Assembly: GCA_015232455.1 (NCBI GenBank)
Contig: JADFZQ010000001.1
Span: forward strand, 481,052-545,051
Direction: 5' to 3'
From: Desulfamplus sp.
GTDB taxonomy: Bacteria > Desulfobacterota > Desulfobacteria > Desulfobacterales > Desulfobacteraceae
DNA length: 64,000 bases
Made by a program: the position numbers and the translations under genes. Numbering within the stretch: position 1 is the first letter of the stretch; each line of letters opens with the position of its first letter. Positions 1 to 7,453 of the stretch are shown here, piece by piece. The notes beneath the pieces were generated by a model. It was given only the letters and a program-made list of their open reading frames with translations. It had not been told where the DNA came from and did no database searches.

Positions 1-355
1 GCTCATTTTCAAAGCCACATTTACCCATAATACGTTTTACTCTAAAGTATCGTTCTTGATCATCAATATCTTCATCTAACAGACCATCAAAGAGTGTCTG
101 TTCAACTGTTTTATCTGGATTTAGGCGATCTTCTTGAGGTAGATAAACTAATTTTGTGAACTGTTTTAAATATTTTTCACCAGAATCTGCTGTGGCTTCC
201 CCTGCTATCAATCGCAAAAGGGTAGATTTTCCACTGCCATTTCCGCCAATGAGTCCGAGACGCTCATCTGCTTTGATGTTTAAGGAGAGGTCTTCAAATA
301 GAGCCTCTTCACCATAAGTTTTGTAAATTGATCTGTAGCTGAATAAAAGGGTCAT
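1..355 (-). CDS. ABC-F family ATPase, N-terminal part (runs off the window)
   Basis: The minus-strand reading frame opens with ATG at 355 and is still open at base 1, so only about 118 N-terminal residues are visible. They form the start of an ABC nucleotide-binding domain: a Walker A motif GGNGSGKST at about residues 37-45 and a Q-loop LPQED near residue 74. There is no membrane segment before the ATPase domain. Starting directly with the ATPase domain and an acidic stretch (DEDIDD) soon after the Q-loop fits the soluble ABC-F family, which acts on ribosomes (Uup/EttA-like), rather than a transporter ATPase. The family assignment is inference because the linker and second ATPase domain lie outside the window. 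No strong ribosome binding site is seen. Confidence 0.8.
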   Translation of the reverse strand, partial: MTLLFSYRSIYKTYGEEALFEDLSLNIKADERLGLIGGNGSGKSTLLRLIAGEATADSGEKYLKQFTKLVYLPQEDRLNPDKTVEQTLFDGLLDEDIDDQERYFRVKRIMGKCGFENE

Positions 356-544
356 AGATATGTTCGCTTTAAATTATAATATGTGGTGCAACAGATAAAA
401 CAATGTTTATCGTAGAAATTAATAAACGGCAAACTATTATGATGTTATAAACCTTGTCAAGACGTAATTAAATTACCATTATATGTGTCAATTTAGATGT
501 TGGTAGGTATATCTTAACTTAAGGAGCTATTTGCTTATATAGCT

Positions 545-666
545 TTCCAGATAATTATTTTGCCCCTCCCCAGCCATCCCCAAGGGGAGTGAGTAATTAT
601 TTCCCCCTCTCCATTGGGGAGGCGGCGGGATGCGGCAACAGGAACTGGCAATTTATTTATCTGGAA
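545..666. repeat. MITE-like element with terminal inverted repeats
   Basis: The 369-base gap between the ABC-F gene and yjbQ holds a 122-bp unit bounded by TTCCAGATAA (545-554) and its perfect reverse complement TTATCTGGAA (657-666). The inverted similarity continues imperfectly inwards for about eight more bases (ATTTTGCC against GGCAATTT). Inside are GC-rich stretches (566-600 and 603-630) able to form small hairpins such as CTCC-ATTG-GGGAG, in strong contrast to the AT-rich surroundings. No coding frame is inside. It resembles a miniature inverted-repeat element; a clean target duplication is not visible. Confidence 0.5.
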
Positions 667-724
667 TACTATAGTTGAAGATGGCTAATTTTTTAATACT
701 TTTAGATAATTGAAGGTAACTATC

Positions 725-1141
725 ATGAAACATTATAGAAAAGAGATTTTCCTTGAAGTTCCAACAAGACGTGCATTTATTAATATCACCCCACAAGTTG
801 AGGCAATTTTAAGAGAAAGTGGTATAAAAAACGGGCTGCTTCTGTGCAATGCTATGCACATTACAGCGTCAGTTTTTATAAATGATGATGAATCTGGTCT
901 TCACCATGATTATGATGTGTGGTTAGAAAAAATAGCTCCGCATGAGCCAGTCTCTCAATATCGTCATAACGGCTATGAAGACAACGCAGATGCCCATATA
1001 AAGAGGCAGATAATGGGGCGTGAGGTTGTTGTTGCAGTTACTGATGGAAAACTTGACTTTGGAACTTGGGAGCGTATATTTTACGGCGAATTTGATGGCA
1101 GAAGAAAAAAACGAGTTCTTGTGAAAATTATTGGTGAGTAA
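725..1141 (+). CDS. yjbQ: YjbQ family protein (UPF0047)
   Basis: This 138-residue protein matches the compact YjbQ/UPF0047 family in length and motifs: an N-terminal strand followed by the conserved block [16 protein letters not shown], the His-containing [11 protein letters not shown], and the C-terminal [18 protein letters not shown]. Some members have weak thiamine-phosphate synthase activity and YjbQ can rescue thiE mutants; the physiological role is not settled. The start is placed at ATG 725 rather than 710 because GAAGGTAA sits just upstream of 725 and family members begin at this point. It ends 61 bases before htrA and may share its transcript. Confidence 0.85.
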   Translation: MKHYRKEIFLEVPTRRAFINITPQVEAILRESGIKNGLLLCNAMHITASVFINDDESGLHHDYDVWLEKIAPHEPVSQYRHNGYEDNADAHIKRQIMGREVVVAVTDGKLDFGTWERIFYGEFDGRRKKRVLVKIIGE

Positions 1142-1202
1142 AAAAGTTATTATAGAAGATTGTAAATGGTTATTGAAAAAATGTCTGTTCAAGGAGATTT
1201 AT

Positions 1203-2687
1203 ATGAAAAGTTCAATTAATGTATTAGATAGATTTGAAAATATTTATAGAAAACAATTTGTATTTAAACATATTAATATGGTTTGGTTTATGGTTATGGT
1301 GCTTTGCTTTACAGCATTGCCAGATATTTCATTTCCAAAATCAGTTCCTATGGTTCCAGCAACTTTTAGCGATATTGCTGACGAGGCAAGACCTGCTGTT
1401 GTAAATATACGAACGACAAAAAACATAAGAGGTGGTGGTCGAGTGTTTAATCACTTCTTTGGTCAACCTTTTGGTGGAGACGAGATGTTCCGTCAATTCA
1501 TGGAACCTTTTATGCAGCAACAACCAAAACAGCATGAGCAAAACAGCTTAGGCTCTGGTTTTATTGTAAGTCCTGAAGGCTACATTGTAACTAACAACCA
1601 TGTTATTGAAGGTGCAGACAGTATAAGCGTAAAGATGTATGATAATAAAGAGTATAGTGCAAAATTAGTTGGTCGTGATCCTAAGACTGATCTTGCATTG
1701 ATTAAAATAGATGCAAAAGGTCTTACCTCTCTTAAACTTGGGAACTCTTCTGATTTAAAGGTTGGAACATGGGTTGTGGCAATTGGAAGTCCATTTGGTC
1801 TTGAGCAGACTGTTACTGCTGGTATTGTCAGTGCTAAGGGAAGAATTCTTGGCTCTGGTCCCTATGATGATTTCATACAAACCGATGCCTCAATCAACCC
1901 GGGTAACAGCGGAGGACCTCTTCTTAACCTTGAAGGAGAGGTAATTGGAATAAATACGGCTATAATACAATCTGGTCAGGGAATTGGTTTTGCAATTCCT
2001 TCTGACCTTGCAAGAGGAATTGTTGAGCAACTTAAGAGTTCAGGTCAAGTTACACGAGGCTGGCTTGGCGTTGCAATTCAAGATATTACACCAGAACTTG
2101 CCGAATATTATGGCATTACAAATCGTGAAGGTGCATTAGTTGGGACAGTCTATAAGGATCACCCAGCAGACAAGGCAGGAATAAGAGCGGGTGATATGAT
2201 AATAAAAGTTAATGATAATCCTGTGAAATCAAGTCGAGATCTCTCATCTTCTATTGCAGGACATGCTGTTGGAGAAAAAGTTGATATTACCTTTATCCGT
2301 GATGGACAGGTGAAAACAGTTAAAGTTACACTCACAAAACGAAATGACTCTGAGCAGTTTGAGCAATCCTTATCTCAATCTCAATCAGAAGACGGGCAAT
2401 TTGATGAATTGGGTATGAATTTAACTGCTATTAATGATGAGATTGCTTCAAGATTTGGCTATGATCCAAGAGCAAGAGGTCTTGTTGTTATTGACATTGA
2501 GCCTGACAGCAAAGCTGCGGTTTCTGGTATTAGGGTTGGAGATGTTTTAAGAGAGGTAAATCACAGACCTGTTGAAAATATAAATCAGTATAACTCTATC
2601 TTGAGGCAGACTCAAAAAGGGGCTTCTCTTCAGTTGCTTTTTATAAGAGGAAATGCAAGTTTTATAGCTGTAAGGCTTGTTAAATAG
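1203..2687 (+). CDS. degP: HtrA/DegP-family periplasmic serine protease
   Basis: A 494-residue trypsin-fold protease and chaperone of envelope protein quality control. After an N-terminal hydrophobic segment (about residues 26-40, signal or anchor) comes a Q-rich loop, then the protease domain with the triad His133 (TNNHV), Asp163 (KTDLALI) and Ser236 (GNSGGP). Two PDZ domains follow (about 275-365 and 400-490), the usual DegP/DegQ layout. The start is ATG 1203, preceded by AAGGAG 8 bases away; an upstream in-frame start at 1131 overlaps yjbQ and lacks a binding site. The N-terminal leader before the hydrophobic stretch is rather long (about 25 residues). Whether it is DegP, DegQ or MucD cannot be decided from sequence alone. 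Confidence 0.93.
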   Translation: MKSSINVLDRFENIYRKQFVFKHINMVWFMVMVLCFTALPDISFPKSVPMVPATFSDIADEARPAVVNIRTTKNIRGGGRVFNHFFGQPFGGDEMFRQFMEPFMQQQPKQHEQNSLGSGFIVSPEGYIVTNNHVIEGADSISVKMYDNKEYSAKLVGRDPKTDLALIKIDAKGLTSLKLGNSSDLKVGTWVVAIGSPFGLEQTVTAGIVSAKGRILGSGPYDDFIQTDASINPGNSGGPLLNLEGEVIGINTAIIQSGQGIGFAIPSDLARGIVEQLKSSGQVTRGWLGVAIQDITPELAEYYGITNREGALVGTVYKDHPADKAGIRAGDMIIKVNDNPVKSSRDLSSSIAGHAVGEKVDITFIRDGQVKTVKVTLTKRNDSEQFEQSLSQSQSEDGQFDELGMNLTAINDEIASRFGYDPRARGLVVIDIEPDSKAAVSGIRVGDVLREVNHRPVENINQYNSILRQTQKGASLQLLFIRGNASFIAVRLVK

Positions 2688-2846
2688 TTTAACCTCTTAG
2701 AGCCTGTTTAAAGGTTATCTGTAACGTTTAAGCATTGTTGCGATTAAAGATATATAAACCGTGATTTCAGAAGCGAAGGTTTGTCTTTGATAGATTTGCA
2801 TCAGACACTTTAACTAAAAACTAAAAGCCGAGTATATCAACCCTGA

Positions 2847-3080
2847 AAAATATTCTGATTATAACGGTTTTGCAATGCTTGATATTTTACAGGATAGGTT
2901 AAGTTCTCTATCACTCTCAATAATGCTTTTTAATAACATTCCCTGATAATAGTTCTAAAATCAACTTATCAGGGAAAATTGACCTGATAAGTTAGGATTT
3001 AGGGTGTTATCAAGGAAATGTCTCATTGATAATATGGAATTTAAGGTATTATCAGGTAAGAATGACCTGATAATCAATGG
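2847..3080 (+). repeat. Array-edge element A (attI-like or unusual attC-like site)
   Basis: This sequence is repeated with high similarity at 52943-53175, and its right 140 bases again at ~5915-6055. It carries alternating half-sites CCTGATAA / TTATCAGG: 2942-2949 (forward), 2966-2973 (reverse), 2983-2990 (forward), 3007-3015 (reverse, TTATCAAGG), 3026-3032 (forward, TTGATAA), 3049-3056 (reverse), 3066-3073 (forward). The shared sequence ends at G3080, the G of the core GTTAGGC, after which the first cassette begins. A candidate promoter firing into the array, TTGATA-N15-TATTAT (3026-3052), is kept in all three copies, though its spacing is short. Function is inferred; the repeat and its exact end are seen directly. 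Confidence 0.7.
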
Positions 3081-3095
3081 TTAGGCAATTTTGCC

Positions 3096-3587
3096 ATGAG
3101 TAATTTTGTATCACTAATTATAGGCATAGTAAGCAGCTTGGTAGCCACAGCTGTTTTTATCGTACTTTCTGAATTTTTCCGTCGTATTGTTTTACCGTGG
3201 TATGAGGACAAGATTTACCGAGGTGTCAGGATTGACGGCGAGTGGCGAATAAAGTCGGTAGATGGAAAAGCGGTTGACCCAAAAGATGCGACGCTCACAT
3301 CAAAGTTCACGCTTCACCAAAAAGGAGAGAAAGTCATGGGGCAATATTTTCACGGCGGCGTTGATGAGAAGGACGAGGTTTATTTAGTCACAGGCCATAT
3401 ACGAGATGGCTATTTGTCCTTGATTAGCGAGCCAAAGTCTCGGCGGTCTATTGATGCCGGAGTTGGCCTGTATCACATCAGATACGATGGTTCCAAGTTA
3501 CAGTTATTGGGAGCACTGACATATATTGTCAATCACGGAGAGGTTGAGACCCAGAAAATGATGTGCTATGAGTTACAAGTTGCCTAA
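3096..3587 (+). CDS. Membrane-anchored beta-rich protein, unknown function (cassette 1)
   Basis: A 163-residue protein with one strong N-terminal membrane segment (about residues 6-33) followed by a short charged stretch and a soluble C-terminal half rich in predicted strands (GEWRIKS, SKFTLHQKGEKVMGQYF, VYLVTGHIRDGYLSLIS, GLYHIRYDGSKLQLLGAL). The layout, membrane anchor plus small beta-barrel-like domain, is reminiscent of Cap15-type effectors of CBASS, but I see no diagnostic residues and offer that only as a possibility. The stop codon lies within the attC core GCCTAAC. The start ATG has no ribosome binding site; instead a small hairpin GGCAA-TT-TTGCC lies directly upstream. GC content is clearly higher than in the core genome, a sign of transfer. 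Confidence 0.6.
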   Translation: MSNFVSLIIGIVSSLVATAVFIVLSEFFRRIVLPWYEDKIYRGVRIDGEWRIKSVDGKAVDPKDATLTSKFTLHQKGEKVMGQYFHGGVDEKDEVYLVTGHIRDGYLSLISEPKSRRSIDAGVGLYHIRYDGSKLQLLGALTYIVNHGEVETQKMMCYELQVA

Positions 3588-3707
3588 CCATAGTGCTGCA
3601 GCGAACCGCCCCCCCGCTGGGCAGTCGGACGGTTCGGGTAATTTGTTCGCGACTGTTGCAGCCGACCGGGCGTTTCCGGCGGCGATCGCTGAGCTTGGTC
3701 GTTATAT
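3582..3707 (+). other. attC-like site 1
   Basis: Runs from the core GCCTAAC (3582-3588) to GTTATAT (3701-3707). The interior is GC-rich and partly self-complementary (CGAACCG with CGGTTCG, GCAGCG with CGCTGA-type pairing). The left core is the reverse complement of GTTAGGC at the left edge of the same cassette. Long (126 bases) but with the expected layout. Confidence 0.8.
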
Positions 3708-3759
3708 ATCGTTTAAATAAGGATAATCTGCAGCAATAAAGAAAGCTGAATTAGAAAGA

Positions 3760-3963
3760 ATGAATGATATGTGGATAAATGGAGCAACAATAGCAGAAAT
3801 TCAAAGACAGTTTGACAAGTATGATGACTATTGGGAGATCAACGATTACAACTTTCTTGGTAAAAAAAAGATGGTCTCAAATCGAACTAACAAAATTGTT
3901 GAGTCTAAATCTCTTTCAGAGTGCCAGAAAATTCGCAAAGAAACCAAAGAATCGTGGTGCTAA
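3760..3963 (+). pseudogene. Fragment of an unknown small protein (cassette 2)
   Basis: A 67-residue frame with an acidic/aromatic middle (KYDDYWEINDYNFLGKKK). The frame is open upstream to about 3730 without a good ribosome binding site and ends in TAA at 3961-3963. Its end overlaps, in a different frame, the point where recognisable PIN-domain sequence starts, so it looks like the remains of one gene joined to the remains of another. I do not recognise the family, and it could be a short intact gene. Confidence 0.35.
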
Positions 3964-4270
3964 TTTGCTGGCACCTTATTCAATTCATTGGGAAATCGGA
4001 AACGCATTTTCAGCAATGCTAAAACGCCATCGTATATCCCTTGCTGATGCCCAGAAAGCAATAGCTGTGTATAAACAAATTCCAATACGGTTAGTTGATG
4101 TTGAGCTTGAAGAAACACTGTCGATAGTTAATAATCTTAACATTTATGCTTATGATTCCTATTTAATCAGGTGTTCACAAAAATATGATGCTCCTCTGCT
4201 CTCTTTAGATTCAGGATTATTAAGAGCAGCCAAACAACTTAATATAAAAGTTATTGAGGTGGTAAAATGA
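3812..4270 (+). pseudogene. VapC-like PIN toxin lacking its N-terminus (cassette 2)
   Basis: From about 3953 the frame encodes a PIN-domain toxin of the VapC group: LLAPYSIHWEIGNAF with the conserved Glu, YAYDSYLI with the third acidic position and LLSLDSGLL with the fourth. The first strand with the catalytic Asp (the usual DAS or DTN motif within the first 10 residues) is absent; the residues before position ~48 of this frame are Ser/Thr/Lys-rich and unlike any PIN start. A functional nuclease is therefore unlikely. The stop codon overlaps the antitoxin start (ATGA, 4267-4270). The toxin precedes the antitoxin, the less common order. Confidence 0.6.
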
Positions 4271-4485
4271 TTTATACCTGTTCACAAGCTCGTCAGAAGC
4301 TGTCACAAGTTTTAGATGAGGCACTAAAAGAAGGTGAAGTAAGGATTAAGCGGAAAGACGGACAGATTTTTATAATAAAGAGTGAACCTAAAATTGAATC
4401 CCCATTTGATGTTTCAGGAGTAGATTTAAATATAAGTGCTGGAGAAATCTTGCAGTTTATTCAAGAAAGCCGCAAATATTTATAA
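4267..4485 (+). CDS. Phd/YefM-type antitoxin (cassette 2)
   Basis: A 72-residue protein of the Phd/YefM kind: the N-terminal part MIYTCSQARQKLSQVLDEAL is the typical small DNA-binding fold in which a substrate-like strand is followed by the helix SQARQKLSQVLDEA. The C-terminal tail (SPFDVSGVDLNISAGEILQFIQESRKY) would wrap the partner toxin. It overlaps the truncated PIN frame by four bases (ATGA), so it would be translationally coupled. With the toxin broken, it may be kept as an anti-addiction gene or be in decay. The last codons run into attC-like site 2. Confidence 0.8.
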   Translation: MIYTCSQARQKLSQVLDEALKEGEVRIKRKDGQIFIIKSEPKIESPFDVSGVDLNISAGEILQFIQESRKYL

Positions 4486-4574
4486 CCCAGCGTTTTAGGG
4501 GAAAGTTCTACGGCGGAGTTTCCCTACTCTTCATTCGGACTCGCTGAACCTCGCCGTTGGAGTTACCGTTAGCC
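4480..4574 (+). other. attC-like site 2
   Basis: Begins TTATAAC (4480-4486), whose TATAAC pairs with GTTATA at the left edge of this cassette (3701), and ends GTTAGCC (4568-4574). Its first ~25 bases (ATAACCCAGCGTTTTAGGGG and on) recur almost exactly at 60728 in the second array. Confidence 0.75.
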
Positions 4575-4663
4575 TATATATGTTTTGTTAATATTTATGT
4601 AATAGTTTAATATAAAGCACAAAAAAGTAAAACGTGACTTAAATAGATATTAAAGGAATTCTT

Positions 4664-4927
4664 ATGGGGACAATGATTACAATTAGAAAACTTGATGAAT
4701 TTGCAATTGAATGGATAAATCAAAAAGCAAAACTGCAAGGCGTAGATTTAGAAGATATAATCGTTCAGCTTATTTATGAGAAGGTACGGTCAAGTGAAAT
4801 AAAAAAAGAATTGATAGAATATAATGATCTGGATTCATTAGCCGGCACATGGAGTAAAAAAGAATTTGACGATTTTTTTGAGACAACTGACAAATTCAAT
4901 CAGGTAGATGAAAGTTTATGGAAATAG
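4664..4927 (+). CDS. vapB: VapB/FitA-like antitoxin (cassette 3)
   Basis: An 87-residue protein with a ribbon-helix-helix start (MITIRKLDEFAIEWINQKAKLQGVDLEDIIVQLI): a beta strand followed by two helices, as in FitA-type antitoxins that bind their own promoter as dimers. The C-terminal part ends in an acidic/aromatic tail (WSKKEFDDFFETTDKF) of the kind that neutralises PIN toxins. It overlaps the toxin gene by ten bases. The start at 4664 is supported by AAAGGA about 9 bases upstream. A second ATG four codons on (4673) is possible. Confidence 0.8.
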   Translation: MGTMITIRKLDEFAIEWINQKAKLQGVDLEDIIVQLIYEKVRSSEIKKELIEYNDLDSLAGTWSKKEFDDFFETTDKFNQVDESLWK

Positions 4928-5337
4928 CTGATATTCTAATTGATACTAATGCTTATGCTTCATTCAAGAAAGGTAAAGTTGAATCTATTGAAATTATAAG
5001 ATATTCTTCTTTCATTGGTCTTAATTCTGTTGTTCTTGGTGAATTATTAGCAGGCTTTGCTGTGGGTAATCGGGAATCACGGAACAAGTTAGAATTGGAA
5101 GAGTTTTTAAAATCTCCCCGTGTTAGATTTTTAATAATTGATAATGAAACGGCAAAACATTATGCAGCCATATATAAAGAGTTGAGGCAAAAAGGAAGAC
5201 CAATTCCTACTAATGATTTGTGGATTGCAGCAACAGCGATGCAATATAATCTGACCATTTTTACCTATGATGAGCATTTTAAAACTATTGAAGGAATACG
5301 TATTGCTAAATCTTTAACAGATTTGCTTCATTCATGA
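4918..5337 (+). CDS. vapC: VapC PIN-domain toxin (cassette 3)
   Basis: A 139-residue PIN ribonuclease with all expected acidic positions: LIDTNAY (Asp9), the Glu in VLGELLAGF (about residue 42), TNDLWIAA (Asp about 101) and the C-terminal FTYDEHF (Asp). VapC toxins cleave specific RNAs, often initiator tRNA or the sarcin-ricin loop of rRNA; the target here cannot be read from sequence. Together with the overlapping VapB it forms a complete type II toxin-antitoxin module carried in one cassette, a common cargo that stabilises cassette arrays. The gene is intact. Confidence 0.9.
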   Translation: MEIADILIDTNAYASFKKGKVESIEIIRYSSFIGLNSVVLGELLAGFAVGNRESRNKLELEEFLKSPRVRFLIIDNETAKHYAAIYKELRQKGRPIPTNDLWIAATAMQYNLTIFTYDEHFKTIEGIRIAKSLTDLLHS

Positions 5338-5342
5338 GTTGT

Positions 5343-5430
5343 GCCTAACCAAACGCTGCACCAAACCACGCAGGATGTGAGCGGCAATCATGGAGTTGTT
5401 GGGGCTTGTCTGGTGAGCTTATAGTTGTGG
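5343..5430 (+). other. attC-like site 3 (imperfect)
   Basis: Starts with GCCTAAC (5343-5349) just after vapC; the left edge of this cassette is GTTAGCC, so the pairing has one mismatch. The right end is probably GTTGTGG (5424-5430) within CTGGTGAGCTTATAGTT, a string closely matched at 58137-58154 in the second array. An alternative right core is GTTGTTT at 5442. Confidence 0.55.
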
Positions 5431-5466
5431 AGTTGTAGGACGTTGTTTGACATTTAAAGGAGGGGG

Positions 5467-5673
5467 TTGAATATACTCATAACTAATAAAGAATATGATA
5501 AAATGATGGAAAATTACAATTTTGAGGATTTTCCAGAAATCATAAGCGAACTCCGTGAAGGTGTTATTGATAAATTTGCAAACCATTCAGAGCCATCAGA
5601 AAATAAATTAGTTGCAAATCGTCCTAATAGCAAATCGTTAGAGTTTGCAAGTGAGTTTTGGGGAGCTTACTAA
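5467..5673 (+). CDS. Small protein of unknown function (cassette 4)
   Basis: A 68-residue acidic protein starting at TTG 5467, with a very strong ribosome binding site (AAAGGAGGGGG) immediately upstream. The middle (NFEDFPEIISELREGVIDKF) is predicted helical. No domain is recognised; size and position in the array would suit an antitoxin-like protein, but that is only a guess. The following ~150 bases contain a decayed frame that could be its former partner. Confidence 0.5.
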   Translation: MNILITNKEYDKMMENYNFEDFPEIISELREGVIDKFANHSEPSENKLVANRPNSKSLEFASEFWGAY

Positions 5674-5822
5674 TTGAACGGATTAGATGACAATATTGTG
5701 ATTGTAGATGGTTGAAAAATGTTGCTATTCTTAATGATAAAAAACAAATGAGCTTTCCGTTTTTTGCAGTTTCTCAAATTTGGTATTTAGCAGAAGAGCT
5801 TTGCATAAAACACAGTCAATAA
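5674..5822 (+). pseudogene. Decayed small ORF (cassette 4)
   Basis: Directly after the stop of the previous gene, TTG 5674 opens a frame (NGLDDNIVIVDG) that stops at TGA 5713-5715. The neighbouring frame, open from 5691, continues with protein-like sequence (WLKNVAILNDKKQMSFPFF, then AVSQIWYLAEELCIKHSQ) to TAA 5820-5822. The pattern suggests one short gene broken by a frameshift. I do not recognise the family. Confidence 0.35.
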
Positions 5823-5914
5823 AATAAACCGAATGGAATACTGAGGATTATGGAGTTGTAGAGTTGTGGGAATTTATTTGATATTTAATGAGGTATGTTA
5901 TCAAAGTATATATT

Positions 5915-6055
5915 GCCCTGATAACAGCCTATTGTAGTTATTATCAGGGCAGATTGATCTGATAAGTTGGTATTTAGGGTGTTATCAAGGAAATCTTTCC
6001 TTGATAATATGGAATTTAATGTATTATCAGGTAAGAATGACCTGATAATCAATGG
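5915..6055 (+). repeat. Array element B (third copy of the edge element, right part)
   Basis: Shares with elements A (2942-3080) and C (53037-53175) the alternating CCTGATAA / TTATCAGG half-sites and the final TATTATCAGG...CCTGATAATCAATGG, ending at G6055 of the core GTTAGGC. Upstream of 5915 it does not match A or C. The same TTGATA-N15-TATTAT pattern is present (6001-6027). It lies inside array 1, directly before the first trypsin-like protease cassette. Confidence 0.7.
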
Positions 6056-6085
6056 TTAGGCTTTTAATGATAAGGAATACTCTTT

Positions 6086-6892
6086 ATGGAATTTAGTGGA
6101 TGTAATTTTTGTTTGCCTGTGTTTTTCCATCAATACTTTTTAGTTGATGGGCACACTGAAAAAACAAACAACGCTACTTTAACATTTTTTAAGTATAATA
6201 ACAGACGTTATATGGTAACATGCCTGCATGTCATTGATATTTTGGATGAAAAAAGAGATAAAACAAACGATTATTGGCATACACTATCTCTCAGTTTAGG
6301 ACGCACTTTTTTACAGTTATCGGATATGGATCATTCCGACCCGACAAAGAGAAAAGATGTTTTTAGAAAAATAACAGAAAATTTTGGAGAAGAACAGGTA
6401 GATATAGTCATTGCACCTATTGATGATATCCGCTGGTCTTGGATACAATCTGAAAAATTGAAACAAACAATTGATTTAGATAACTGGATTGCTCCAAAAT
6501 GGGCTGATATGGATATGGGATCAGTATTTGGTTATCCAACAAAGCACAAATCTCAAAAAGGCGATTATGTGGCATCGCCATGTGTAACTATTTTTGCCGA
6601 GATAGTGAGCAATCTAAATGAAAATTCAAATCAAATTACATTGTTCAGCACCCTTGAAAAACCTCATGGCTATTATTTTAGCGGGATAAGCGGAGGACCA
6701 ATTTTCGTTTCATCTGATGAAGATAGGCGATATCCAATAGGTATTGTGTATGAAGGTCAGCCTGGAAGTCCGAAAGATTTGACTACGGAAGAATCTGAGC
6801 AGTCCATTTTCTCAGAAAATGACATTTTAATTAAAGGTTTTGTTCTAACTCCTGACATTTTTTCAACATGGATTGAGCGTGCTGGGTTGTAA
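6086..6892 (+). CDS. Trypsin-like serine protease, stand-alone (cassette 5)
   Basis: A 268-residue cytosolic-looking protein (no signal peptide) with a trypsin-like fold. His48 is in MVTCLHVIDIL, Asp106 in VDIVIAPIDD and Ser202 in SGISGGPIFV, so the triad is complete and correctly ordered. There is no PDZ or other added domain. Stand-alone trypsin-like proteases are frequent partners or effectors in bacterial conflict systems, but here no partner shares the cassette. The start ATG 6086 is the first in the frame, preceded by the weak AAGGAAT about 11 bases upstream. The cassette edges (GTTAGGC at 6055, GCCTAAC at 6895) pair perfectly. Confidence 0.8.
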   Translation: MEFSGCNFCLPVFFHQYFLVDGHTEKTNNATLTFFKYNNRRYMVTCLHVIDILDEKRDKTNDYWHTLSLSLGRTFLQLSDMDHSDPTKRKDVFRKITENFGEEQVDIVIAPIDDIRWSWIQSEKLKQTIDLDNWIAPKWADMDMGSVFGYPTKHKSQKGDYVASPCVTIFAEIVSNLNENSNQITLFSTLEKPHGYYFSGISGGPIFVSSDEDRRYPIGIVYEGQPGSPKDLTTEESEQSIFSENDILIKGFVLTPDIFSTWIERAGL

Positions 6893-6894
6893 AA

Positions 6895-6987
6895 GCCTAA
6901 CCACAGGTTGCAGCGGACGGCGGGGGCGGGTTCTCGGTCGAAGTTGTTCATCAAAGCCCCCGCCGCCGCTGAACCTGAGCGTTATCT
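6895..6987 (+). other. attC-like site 5
   Basis: GCCTAAC (6895-6901) to GTTATCT (6981-6987). The interior is very GC-rich with a strong stem: GCAGCGGACGGCGGGGGCGGG pairs with CCCCCGCCGCCGCTGAAC (shifted by a short unpaired stretch), the standard attC hairpin layout with unpaired bases on one arm. Confidence 0.9.
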
Positions 6988-7007
6988 GAACAATGAGGAG
7001 ATCAATA

Positions 7008-7376
7008 GTGCCGTATAAATCGATTAATTTTGCAAATAAGCTTGGCTTGTTTAAAGAGCAGTGGTCGCCTAAAGTTGTGGCGGAGATGAATGACTATCAG
7101 TTCAAGCTGGTGAAACTGGAAGGTGACTTCGTTTGGCATGAGCATCAAGACACTGATGAGACTTTCATTGTTTTGAAAGGATCCCTTCGTATTGATTTCA
7201 GAGATGGTTACGTGAGTCTTTCTGAGGGCGAAATGTATGTTGTGCCAAAGGGTATTGAACACAAACCTTACGCTGAAAAAGAAGTTGAGTTAATGCTGAT
7301 TGAGCCTAAGGGTGTCTTGAATACAGGAGACAGCGAAGAAAGTGAGCGTACTGCCACAAATGATGTCTGGATATGA
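7008..7376 (+). CDS. Cupin-domain protein (cassette 6)
   Basis: A small (122-residue) single-domain cupin. The metal-binding motif 1 is seen as FVWHEHQDTDETFIVLKG (His, His, Glu) with the typical G-x-L after it, and motif 2 as GEMYVVPKGIEHKP (P-x-G-x-x-H). Such proteins act as mannose-6-phosphate isomerase-like or other small-molecule binding enzymes; the substrate is not evident. GTG 7008 is chosen as start because GAGGAG (6995-7000) lies 7 bases upstream; the ATG at 6993 overlaps that site. Both cassette cores (GTTATCT, AGATAAC) match perfectly. Confidence 0.85.
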   Translation: MPYKSINFANKLGLFKEQWSPKVVAEMNDYQFKLVKLEGDFVWHEHQDTDETFIVLKGSLRIDFRDGYVSLSEGEMYVVPKGIEHKPYAEKEVELMLIEPKGVLNTGDSEESERTATNDVWI

Positions 7377-7381
7377 CAATC

Positions 7382-7429
7382 AGATAACGCCGCATTGCAG
7401 CGGACGAACCGCTGAATGCGGCGTTATGG
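7382..7429 (+). other. attC-like site 6 (compact, canonical)
   Basis: AGATAAC (7382-7388) to GTTATGG (7423-7429). The 34 bases between fold almost perfectly (GCCGCATT-GCAGCGG against CCGCTGAATGCGGC) with one extrahelical base and a 5-base loop. At about 48 bases it is shorter than most described attC sites but otherwise textbook. Confidence 0.92.
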
Positions 7430-7453
7430 GTTCGAGAGTACAAAGGAAAAAAT

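Noticed and set aside
1131..1202. Earlier start for the HtrA protein
   Set aside because: It overlaps yjbQ, has no ribosome binding site and adds residues before the signal segment; ATG 1203 is preceded by AAGGAG.
2942..3073. CRISPR-like repeats in the array-edge element
   Set aside because: The half-sites alternate in direction, spacing is irregular (17-24 bases) and too short for spacers, and no cas gene is in the window.
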